This document shows positions 48,277 to 58,400 of a stretch of DNA of 64,000 nt, piece after piece (position 1 is the first letter of the stretch; every line of letters begins with the position of its first letter). This stretch comes from Nostoc piscinale CENA21 (GTDB lineage: Bacteria > Cyanobacteriota > Cyanobacteriia > Cyanobacteriales > Nostocaceae). A program made the position numbers and the translations under genes. A model generated the notes under the pieces. The model did no database searches. It was not told where the DNA came from and saw only the letters and a program-made list of their open reading frames with translations. The stretch is taken from positions 3,191,351-3,255,350 of the forward strand of contig NZ_CP012036.1 in NCBI RefSeq assembly GCF_001298445.1. The letters run 5' to 3'.

Positions 48277-50144
48277 ATGAAAAAAGCAATAAAATTAACT
48301 TCTTTAATATCATTATTTTTGCTATTCACCCTTTTAAAAAGTGAAAAAATTATTGGATTAGATAAAAAAAAATAAAATAAAGTTTGTTTGTGATGAAACA
48401 TTACTAGCAACACAGGCAAAATGGTTAAATAATAATAGAATAGATAATATTATTTTTTGGAGAGACCAAAATTGGATTAGTAAAGACTACACAACTCTTA
48501 AGCAGAAGTGTATTGATGTATCAGCAGCTTTTCAAAAAGCTTATCAGGAAGATAAATTAAAACGCATTATTCCAGCTTATTATAATGGTAGAAATATTAT
48601 CTGTGCCTCACAAAATGGTAAGCAATGTGATTACCCGTTATATTCTCTTCTTCCTGGAGATAATACAGCAGTTGAAGTAGCACAACAATTATTTAAACGT
48701 ATATTTTATGGTAATACACCGCCATTGAGACATAGTGATTTTTCTCTCGATATTGAAAGATTCCTGTTTGGAAATCAAATAGTGAGGAAAAATCAAATAT
48801 CATGCCCTATAAAGAAAACTTCTACTTCTGAACAATCAGATATAGGTAAATCAAGTATTACAGAAAGTACTATATATAAGAATGCAAGACAGTTTACTAT
48901 CAAAATTGATGCTTTAGAATCACAAGGTTCAGGTGTAATATTCGCACGTCAAGGAAATAGTTACTGCGTTCTTACTGCCAAGCATAATATTTTCACAAGT
49001 ATTCAGCTTAATAGAAGCATTAGGATTATAACTCCTGACGGTATACAATACGAAGCTCAAAACCCTAGAGTAGCGTCTAATAATATTGACCTAGCTATTT
49101 TAGAGTTTGTAAGTAATAAAAAACCAGGATATGAAATTGCCACTATAGGGAATGCAAAACAGACATCTTTATTACCAAAACAGACAGTTTACATTGCAGG
49201 TTTTCCGGTGAGTCAGCTTCGTGAAAGTACAGAAGCTTTTATTTCAGAAGGAAAATTTGATGCTGCTTCTGAAAAAAGTTTTGATATTACATATACTCCT
49301 AGTGATTCTGAAGCTGCTGCAACTTTTGGGATGAGTGGAGGCGCTATTCTTGATTCTCAAGGAACTTTAATAGGAATTCATGGTGCAGGTGAATCAATTA
49401 GTTCTAAAACAACTATTTTTAGTGGTATAGCAATTAATTCTGATACTCTCTCAAAAATGGCATCTTCTCTTGGACTTAATTTACAGGCTCCAAAGGTTGC
49501 AATATCTCCAGATATTCTTTTACCTCCAAGAAATATTAAAAAACCGTCAAACCCAAGTAGCCCACCAATAACTTATCCGCCCTTAACTCCACAACCTACC
49601 GTCAATCCTTCACCCTCTACTCCTATTTCTCAACCTGCAAGTATTACATCGCTTGTAATCCAAAAAAAAATGCCCTGGTTGTAATCTGGCAGGACAAGAT
49701 TTTGGAGGCTTGAAACTACCGGGTGTAAATTTGTACAGAGCAAATCTGCAAGGTGTAAATTTCAGTTTTGCTGACCTGTCAGATGTGAACTTATCAGAAG
49801 CAAACTTACAAAAAGCAAATCTTGGATATGCAGATTTGAATAACGCTAATTTATTGGGAGCGAATTTACAAAATGCGAATCTGAGAGGTACAAGATTAAA
49901 CAATGCTAATTTACGTGGAATAAACTTAGAAAACTTAGATATTTCAAGTTCGAGATTAAACAAAGCTGATTTAAGTGGCACGAACTTACGAAATGCTAAT
50001 CTTTCTTTTGCAGAACTAGACAATGCTGATTTACGTGGAGCCGACTTACGCAACGCAAATCTTAATTATGCCAGTTTGCGGAATATAAAAACAGATGAGA
50101 AAACTAATTTTGAAGGTGCAAAAATTAAAAATACGTCTTGGTAA
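48277..50144 (+). CDS. COP23 domain - trypsin-like protease - pentapeptide-repeat protein (two frameshifts in this sequence)
   Basis: ATG 48277 (MKKAIKLTSLISLFLLFTLL, signal peptide) runs into A9 (48364-48372). One A fewer continues NKIKFVCDETLLATQAKW and a COP23 domain (KQKCIDVSAAFQKAYQED, ICASQNGKQCDYPLYSLLPG). A trypsin-like domain follows, with His in CVLTAKHNIF (about 234), Asp in NNIDLAILEF (about 269) and Ser in FGMSGGAILD (about 352). A Pro/Ser-rich linker leads to a second run, A9 (49662-49670). One A fewer gives KKCPGCNLAGQDFGGLKL and about 28 pentapeptide repeats (A[N/D]LxxA). Repaired length is 621 residues. It is exported, and lies just after an orthocaspase gene. Confidence 0.82.
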
Positions 50145-50234
50145 GAAATTTACACTCAGCATCATTAAAAGCTGGAACTTCTAATATCCAATATCCAGTA
50201 ACCATTAATATAAAAATGACGCGATCGCAGTGAT

Positions 50235-51041
50235 ATGCACAGCTTTATTCCCCCAGAACGCTTTTTTCCTTACCTGACTTGGACTGAAATCCAAGATATG
50301 CCACATAAAGAAAATGTGGTAATTATTCAACCAGTCGGCGCAATTGAACAACATGGCCCCCATCTACCATTGATTGTAGATGCGGCGATTGGTGTTGGTG
50401 TTTTGGGGAAAGCCTTGACGAAGCTAGATGCAAACATTCCCGCTTATGCCTTGCCGACTCTGTATTATGGAAAATCTAACGAACACTGGCACTTTCCTGG
50501 CACAATTACCCTCAGTTCCGAAACCCTGACAGCCACAATTATGGAAGTGGGAGAAAGTCTTTACCGGGCTGGGTTTAGAAAATTGGTGTTGATGAACTCC
50601 CACGGCGGACAACCCCAAATTATGCAAATGGCGGCGCGAGATTTACACGTTCAGTATGATGACTTTTTAGTATTTCCGTTGTTTACTTGGCGTGCGCCCA
50701 ATATCACCAAAGAATTGCTCACACCCAAAGAAGCTAAACTTGGTATGCACGCCGGAGATGCGGAAACTAGCATTATGTTGGCAATATTACCAGAACAAGT
50801 CAAACTCGAAAAAGCTGTGGCTGAATACCCACCAGAACAGCCAGACAGTACTTTAATTAGTTGGGAAGGTCAATTACCAGTATCTTGGACAACAAAGGAT
50901 ATCAGTAAAAGTGGTGTGATTGGTGATCCAACAACTGCAACTAAAGAAAAAGGCGATCGCATCTTAGAATCTGTATCTGACGGTTGGGTGCAAGTCATCA
51001 AAGATATTTATGCTTTTAGGCTACCAGAAAGCCTGAGCTAG
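50235..51041 (+). CDS. Creatininase family amidohydrolase
   Basis: The 268-residue protein has the metal-binding signature of the family: PVGAIEQHGPHLPL (Glu and His), IVDAAIGVGV (Asp), VLMNSHGGQPQIM (His) and MHAGDAETSIM (Glu), plus SNEHWHFPGTITL. Known members hydrolyse creatinine, 2-amino-5-formylamino-pyrimidine intermediates of riboflavin or F420 synthesis, or mycofactocin precursors. The genes around it give no indication of which, and cyanobacterial members are largely uncharacterised. The start ATG 50235 follows a HIP1 site. It is probably cytosolic. Confidence 0.85.
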   Translation: MHSFIPPERFFPYLTWTEIQDMPHKENVVIIQPVGAIEQHGPHLPLIVDAAIGVGVLGKALTKLDANIPAYALPTLYYGKSNEHWHFPGTITLSSETLTATIMEVGESLYRAGFRKLVLMNSHGGQPQIMQMAARDLHVQYDDFLVFPLFTWRAPNITKELLTPKEAKLGMHAGDAETSIMLAILPEQVKLEKAVAEYPPEQPDSTLISWEGQLPVSWTTKDISKSGVIGDPTTATKEKGDRILESVSDGWVQVIKDIYAFRLPESLS

Positions 51042-51098
51042 ATTTGCTAGTCTAGAAATAGTAACTCCAAGTTAAAAAATATATTAATAGTCAAGACT

Positions 51099-51627
51099 AT
51101 GGCAGGATTTGCAAGTAATAGCCATCATTCTTATAGTCAAGAAGATGTACAACGTATTCTTCAGTTAGCGATCGCTCGTCAAGCTGATAACCAAGAAAAA
51201 GAGTTTTCTTACGAATTACTAGTAGAAATTGCGGGTGAGTTAGACATATCACCAGAGTCTTTACAATTGGCAGAACAAGACTGGCGATCGCAACAAAGTG
51301 AAATTCAACAGCGCCAAGCTTTCGATGCTTACCGTCTCGCAAAATTTAAAAAAACGTTTAGGAAACTTTGCCATTGTCAATAGTTTTTTAATATTAGCTA
51401 ATTATTTGATTATTTTGCCGAATATTCATTGGTCACTGGGTATTTTGCTATTTTGGGGTTTAACAGTTGGGCTAGATTTTTGGAATAACTTTTACGCCAA
51501 AGGTGAAGCCTATGAAATTGCTTTTCAGAAATGGTATCGCCAGCATCAGCTAAAACAAAATTTCAATACAGTCATGAAGACTGCCAATACACTGGTAAAT
51601 AAATGGCTGAAGTCATTGCAGACTTAA
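51099..51627 (+). CDS. 2TM-domain protein with N-terminal helical domain (frameshifted in this sequence)
   Basis: ATG 51099 starts a soluble region with SYSQEDVQRILQLAIARQ and EIAGELDISPESLQLAEQDW. The frame ends after KFKKTFRKLCHCQ at an A7 run (51349-51355). One A fewer gives KFKKRLGNFAIVNSFLILAN and continues to 51627, total 175 residues. The 2TM domain has two helices (NSFLILANYLIILP and WSLGILLFWGLTVGLDFW), with basic residues on either side. Such domains occur in many small bacterial membrane proteins of unknown function. The N-terminal part is a four-helix element typical of the cyanobacterial group. Confidence 0.75.
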
Positions 51628-51691
51628 AACATAGTTAAAATACACAACCTGCCCTCTCAAGCCAAATCTGGAAACAGACTGGAGACTTTTT

Positions 51692-52288
51692 ATGACCGTA
51701 GCAGCAATAGCCAAACCAGCAAAAGAATCACCTCTGTTGTTTGAGGGAGTCACCTGGAGAGAATTTAAAGCAGTTGAGCAGTTATTAGACCGTCCAGGAT
51801 ATCGACTGTCTTTTTTAGATGGAGTTTTGGAGATTCGCAGAATGCCAGGAGAACCACACGAAACTGTTAAAAAGAGAATTGCTGGATTGTTAGAACTATA
51901 CCTACTCATGGCAGGATTTGACTTTACTCCCACTGGTTCGATGACTTTAGAAAATGAAGCAGGTGGAGTAAAGCGAGAAGCAGATGAATCTTATAAACTC
52001 GCTTATGGTCGAGTACGTCCTGATTTAGTCATTGAAGTAGTGTTTACGAGTGGCGGTATCAACAAATTGGAAGCATACAAGCGGCTGTTAATTCCTGAAG
52101 TGTGGTTTTGGGAAGATGGAGCTTTGGAAGTGTATCACCTGCGGCAAAACAGCGACACACTCGACTATGAAAGAATATCTACTAGTGAAGAAGTCAAAGG
52201 CATCGATTTGGATTTGTTGCTACGCTGCATTACTATGGTGAACCACGTTGATGCCATCAAAACTTTTCAACAGGCTTTGGCAAAGTAA
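51692..52288 (+). CDS. Uma2 family (DUF820) putative endonuclease
   Basis: The 198-residue protein has YRLSFLDGVLEIRRMPG, RVRPDLVIEVVFTSGGINKLEAYKRL and IPEVWFWEDGALEVYHL, matching the PD-(D/E)xK-like core of the Uma2 family (Glu in EVV, Lys in NKLEAY). This is a different subgroup from the copy at 1789-2454. Start ATG 51692. It lies 64 bp after the 2TM gene and is followed by short CTGCCTTCCGCCTCC-type repeats. Biological role unknown. Confidence 0.82.
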   Translation: MTVAAIAKPAKESPLLFEGVTWREFKAVEQLLDRPGYRLSFLDGVLEIRRMPGEPHETVKKRIAGLLELYLLMAGFDFTPTGSMTLENEAGGVKREADESYKLAYGRVRPDLVIEVVFTSGGINKLEAYKRLLIPEVWFWEDGALEVYHLRQNSDTLDYERISTSEEVKGIDLDLLLRCITMVNHVDAIKTFQQALAK

Positions 52289-52473
52289 CGGACTTTTGCT
52301 ATACAGCAGTCGAAGGATAGGTGAGGACATTTCAAAAGTATGAATGTCAGGTGTAGTAAAACTTTTAACTCCTACTTTCTGCCTTCCGCCTCCTGCCTCC
52401 TGCTATAAATACACACAGCGAAGCAAAGGTTGATGAATCCTGTTACAACGCTGCTGTGTCTCTACGTGTTAGT

Positions 52474-55400
52474 TTACCGATATAGCCAGACGCGCAATAA
52501 AGACAGCAATTGTTCAATATCTACGGGTTTGGTGATGTAATCGGATGCGCCGGACTCGATGCACTTTTCGCGATCGCCTTGCATGGCTTTGGCGGTGAGG
52601 GCAATAATTGGTAAGGTGATGAATCGGTTATTTTGGCGAATTAAGCGGGTGGTTTCGTAACCATCCATTTCCGGCATCATCACATCCATTAATACCACAT
52701 CAATATCTGGTGTAGTTTCTAACATGGTGATGCCATCTCTGCCGTTTTCTGCATACATCACCTGCATGTGATAGCGTTCTAGCATACTGGTTAAGGCAAA
52801 GATATTACGGACATCATCATCAATAATTAATACTTTCTTGTTCGCCAGGATGTAGTCACTGGCGTGCAGTTCTTCAAGGATTTGGCGTTTGGGTTCTGGT
52901 AAATTTGCTTGGACTCGGTGTAAAAATAATGTAGTTTCATCAAGGAGGCGTTCAGGCGATCGCACGTCTTTGACAATGATGGTTTCGGTGATGCGCCGCA
53001 GTTCGACTTCTTGGGCTTTGGTTAATTCAATCCCAGTGTAAATAATGATGGGTAATGATTCACCATTGGGCTGCTGTTTGATTTGTTGAAGCAGTTCAAA
53101 CCCATTCATATCGGGTAGCCCTAAATCAAGAACCAGACAATCAAAGGGTTGGGCATTTATCGCCTCTAAAGCGGCTGCACCAGTGGCGACGGCGGTAGTT
53201 GCGACATCGCTATTACCAATTAACTCAACAATGCTATGGCGTTGGGTGTCGTCATCTTCCACTACCAGCAAACTCTTCACCCGCCGTTCGACAAAACCTT
53301 TGATTTTATTTAAAGCATCAAAAATACTTTCGCTGCTGGCTGGTTTTTGCAGATATGCTAACGCCCCTAATTGCAAACTCCGGCGTTTACCTTCTTCGAC
53401 GGTCATGATATGAACAGGAATGTGACGGGTATTTGCGTCATGCTTTAACCTGTCTAAAACCGTCCAACCATCCATATCAGGTAAGCGGATATCGAGTAAA
53501 ATTCCGGCGGGTTGAAATTGTTGCGCCAGTGCTAAACCATTACTACCACTTTGGGCGGCAATGACTTTAAAACCTTGCTGCTGTGCCATATCCAAGAGGA
53601 TGCGGGCAAAATGAATGTCATCTTCGACGATTAATAGTACGCGATCGCTATTTTGGATATCAATGCGATCGTCTTCTAGGAGTGCTAAGTGCTGAGTGGG
53701 GAGTGCTGAGTGCTGAGTCACCGAAGTTTGCTCAATGGGAGGAACCCCCGCACGCAACTTTTCACTGAGTGCTGAGTTGGGAGTAGGGAGTGAGGGAGTG
53801 GGAACTAGTTGAGATGTGGGTTCAGGCAAAATGAAGGTGGAGTCAGAATCAAATTGGGGTAAGTAGAAGGTAAATGTACTACCTTGGCTGACGTTACTTA
53901 CCAAGGTAATTTCGCCACCAAACAAACGGGCAATTTCCCGACTGATGGATAAACCTAAACCTGTACCACCGTATTTGCGGCTGGTAGTACCGTCGGCTTG
54001 TTGGAAGGCTTCAAAAATCACTTTTTGTTTTTCTGGGGCGATACCAATTCCTGTATCGATCACCGAAAAGGCGACTACCATTGGGGCGCGGTTTAAGGTT
54101 TCTTGATTAATACTCCATCCTTGCTGGGCGACTTCAATGCGTAAGCGTACCTCTCCCCGTTCGGTAAATTTAAAGGCGTTGGAAAGCAGATTTTTCAGGA
54201 CTTGTTGTAAGCGTTTCGGGTCAGTGTAAATGGCTTTGGGTAAATCAGCACCGATTTCAATAGTGAAACTGAGTCCTTTATCTTGGGCGATTTGGCGAAA
54301 TGTGCGTTCTGTTTGATCTCGCAAATCGGTGACTAACATCTGCGACATATCAATCGACATGGTTCCCGACTCAATTTTTGCCAAATCCAAAATGTCATTA
54401 ATCAACGCCAACAAGTCATTCCCTGCCGAGTAAATTGTGCGGCTGTATTCGACTTGTTTGGTGCTGAGGTTGCCATCAATGTTATCGGTTAACAACTTCG
54501 CTAAAATTAACAAACTATTTAACGGTGTCCGCAGTTCATGGGACATATTCGCCAGAAATTCAGATTTGTATTTGGATGACAGCGCCAATTGTTCGGCTTT
54601 TTCTTCCAAAGAAAGTCTCGCTTGTTCAATTTCCAGGTTTTTGCGTTCAACTTCTTTCTTTTGCAGCGCCAGTAATTCGGCTTTTTCTTCGAGTTCGGCG
54701 TTGGTTTGTTGTAATTCTTCTTGTTGTTTCTTGAGTAAATCTTCCGAAGTTTTGAGAGACTGGGCTTGTTGTTCGAGGCGTTTGTTGGTTTCTTTGAGTT
54801 CGTTTTGTTGAGTTTGCAGTTCTTCCGCCAAAGATTGGGATTGTTTGAGTAATTCTTCGGTACGCATGGAAGCGGCGATCGTATTGAGAACGATCGCAAT
54901 ACTTTCGGTGAGTTGGTCGAAGAATGTTAAATGAATTTCACTAAAGCGGCGGAAGGAGGCTAACTCAATGACGGCTGTAACTTGTCCTTCAAACAACACA
55001 GGTAAAACCACAGCGTTGAGTGGGGCTGCTTCACCCAAACCCGAACTAATCTTGACATAATTACTCGGTACTTCAGTTAACAAAATTCGCTCTTTTTCTA
55101 AAGCGCATTGTCCGACTAAACCTTCACCCAAGTGAAAACGATTGGCTAGATGTTTGCGTTCGCGGTAGGCGTAACTGCTGAGTAATTTCAGATATACCTG
55201 TTGTTGTTCACCAGCATCCATTAAGTAAAATACGCCATGTTGTGCGCCTACCAGGGGTGCAAGTTCTGAGAGAATGAGCTTGGATACTGTTTCTAAGTCG
55301 CGCTGACCTTGCAACATCCGGGTGAATTTGGCAAGGTTGGTCTTTAACCAGTCTTGTTCGGTGTTCTTTTGGGTAGTCTCGCGCAAATTGGCAATCATCT

Positions 55401-58400
55401 GGTTGATGTTGTCTTTTAAGATTGCCACTTCCCCTAGTGCTTCCACGGAAATTGACCGAGTTAAATCGCCTTTTGTTACCGCTGTCGCAACTTCTGCAAT
55501 CGCCCGTAGCTGAGTTGTCAGAGTTGCAGCTAGTTCATTTACGTTATCTGTTAAGTCTTTCCAGGTTCCCGCCGCCCCTGGTACCCTCGCTTGACCGCCC
55601 AGTTTGCCCTCAATTCCCACTTCCCGCGCTACGGTTGTGACCTGATTGGCAAAGGTCGCTAGGGTATCAATCATTTCATTGATGGTTTCTGCTAAGGTTT
55701 CAATTTCACCCTTCGCATCTAACATCAATTTCCGCTTCAAATCCCCATTCGCCACGGCGGTGACAACTCGCGCAATTCCTCGCACTTGGGCGGTTAAGTT
55801 ACCCGCCATCGAATTCACATTATCGGTGAGGTCTTTCCATGTCCCCGCCACACCTTGTACCACAGCTTGACCGCCTAATTTTCCTTCTGTACCCACCTCT
55901 CGCGCTACCCGCGTTACCTCACTGGCGAAGGAACTCAATTGATCCACCATTGTATTAATCGTGTTCTTCAAGTCGAGAATTTCACCCTTCACATCCACCG
56001 TGATTTTCTTCGACAAGTCACCATTCGCCACCGCCTTGGTTACTTCCGCGATGTTCCTTACCTGGGCGGTTAAGTTACCCGCCATTGAGTTGACGTTGTC
56101 GGTGAGGTCTTTCCACGTCCCACCAACGCCACGGACGTAAGCTTGAACACCAAGTTTACCTTCCGTTCCCACCTCTCGCGCCACCCGTGTTACTTCCGAT
56201 GCGAAGGAATTAAGTTGATCCACCATTGTATTGATGGTGTTTTTCAACTCCAGAATTTCACCCTTCACATCAACGGTGATTTTCTTGGATAAGTCCCCAT
56301 TCGCCACCGCCGTCGTCACTTCCGCGATGTTTCTTACCTGGGCTGTCAAACTTCCCGCCATGAAGTTTACCGAGTCGGTGAGGTCTTTCCAGGTTCCCGC
56401 CACACCTTTGACTTCGGCTTGAACACCGAGTTTTCCTTCCGTTCCCACCTCTCGCGCTACTCTCGTTACTTCCGACGCAAAGGAATTAAGTTGATCCACC
56501 ATTGTATTGACGGTGTTTTTCAACTCCAGAATTTCACCTTTGACATCCACAGAGATTTTCTTGGATAAGTCGCCATTCGCCACGGCTGTTGTGACTGCTG
56601 CGATGTTGCGTACCTGGGCTGTCAAACTTCCCGCCATGAAATTCACGCTGTCGGTGAGGTCTTTCCAGGTTCCCGCCACACCTTTAACATCGGCTTGGAC
56701 ACCTAACTTACCCTCACTTCCTACTTCTCGCGCCACTCTGGTTACTTCCGATGCGAAGGAGTTGAGTTGATCCACCATGATATTGATGGTGTTTTTCAAC
56801 TCCAGAATTTCACCTTTAACTTGGACAGTGATTTTTTTCGATAAGTCCCCATTAGCGATCGCAGTGGCAACTTCCGCTATACTACGTACTTGGTCGGTGA
56901 GGTTCCCCGCCATCATATTCACCGCACCTGTCAAGTCTTTCCATGTCCCCGCCACACCGCGTACTTCGGCTTGGACACCCAGTTTTCCTTCTGTTCCCAC
57001 CTCTCGCGCTACTCTAGTTACTTCTGATGCAAAGGAACTGAGTTGATCCACCATTGTATTAATCGTGTTTTTCAACTCCAGAATTTCACCCTTCACATCC
57101 ACTGTGATTTTCTTGGACAAGTCCCCATTCGCCACCGCCGTTGTGACATCGGCGATATTTCGCACCTGGGCTGTCAAACTTCCCGCCATGAAATTCACCG
57201 AGTCGGTGAGGTCTTTCCACGTCCCCGCCACACCTTTGACTTCCGCTTGAACACCTAATTTACCTTCACTTCCTACCTCTCGCGCCACCCTGGTGACTTC
57301 CGATGCAAAGGAATTGAGTTGATCCACCATTGTATTAATCGTGTTTTTCAACTCCAGAATTTCACCCTTCACATCCACTGTGATTTTCTTGGACAAGTCC
57401 CCATTCGCCACCGCCGTTGTCACTTCCGCGATGTTTCTTACCTGGGCTGTCAAACTTCCCGCCATGAAGTTTACGGAGTCAGTCAAATCTTTCCATGTCC
57501 CTGCTACACCGCGCACATCTGCTTGGACACCGAGTTTACCTTCACTTCCTACCTCACGCGCCACCCTTGTTACTTCTGATGCAAAGGAACTGAGTTGATC
57601 CACCATGATATTGATCGTGTTTTTCAACTCCAGAATTTCGCCCTTAACATCTACAGTAATTTTCTTCGATAAGTCCCCATTAGCGATCGCTGTTGCAACT
57701 TCCGCAATGTTTCTTACCTGTCCCGTCAAATTCCCCGCCATCAAATTCACGTTATCGGTGAGGTCTTTCCAGGTTCCCGCCACACCCCGCACTTCTGCTT
57801 GGACACCGAGTTTCCCTTCTGTTCCCACTTCCCGCGCTACTCTTGTAACTTCCGACGCGAAGGAATTGAGTTGATCCACCATTGTATTAATCGTATTCTT
57901 CAACTCCAGAATTTCACCCTTTACATCCACTGTGATTTTCTTCGACAAGTCCCCATTCGCCACCGCCGTTGTCACTTCTGCGATGTTTCTTACTTGGGCT
58001 GTCAAACTTCCCGCCATGAAATTCACAGAGTCGGTCAAATCCTTCCAGGTACCCGCCACACCTTTAACATCGGCTTGGACACCTAATTTACCTTCACTTC
58101 CTACCTCACGCGCTACTCTAGTTACTTCTGACACGAATGAACTGAGTTGATCCACCATGATGTTGATGGTATTTTTCAGTTCGAGAATTTCACCTTTAAC
58201 ATCTACAGTGATTTTCTTTGATAAATCACCATTAGCGATCGCTGTTGCAACTTCCGCAATATTACGTACCTGTCCGGTAAGATTTCCCGCCATTAAATTC
58301 ACGTTATCGGTGAGGTCTTTCCAAGTTCCCGCCACACCCCGCACTTCCGCTTGGACACCGAGTTTCCCTTCCGTCCCGACTTCCCGCGCTACCCTTGTTA

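Noticed and set aside
49610..50053. A 147-codon minus-strand ORF rich in KSALF-type repeats
   Set aside because: It is the antisense of the pentapeptide-repeat region; its periodicity reflects the coding strand.
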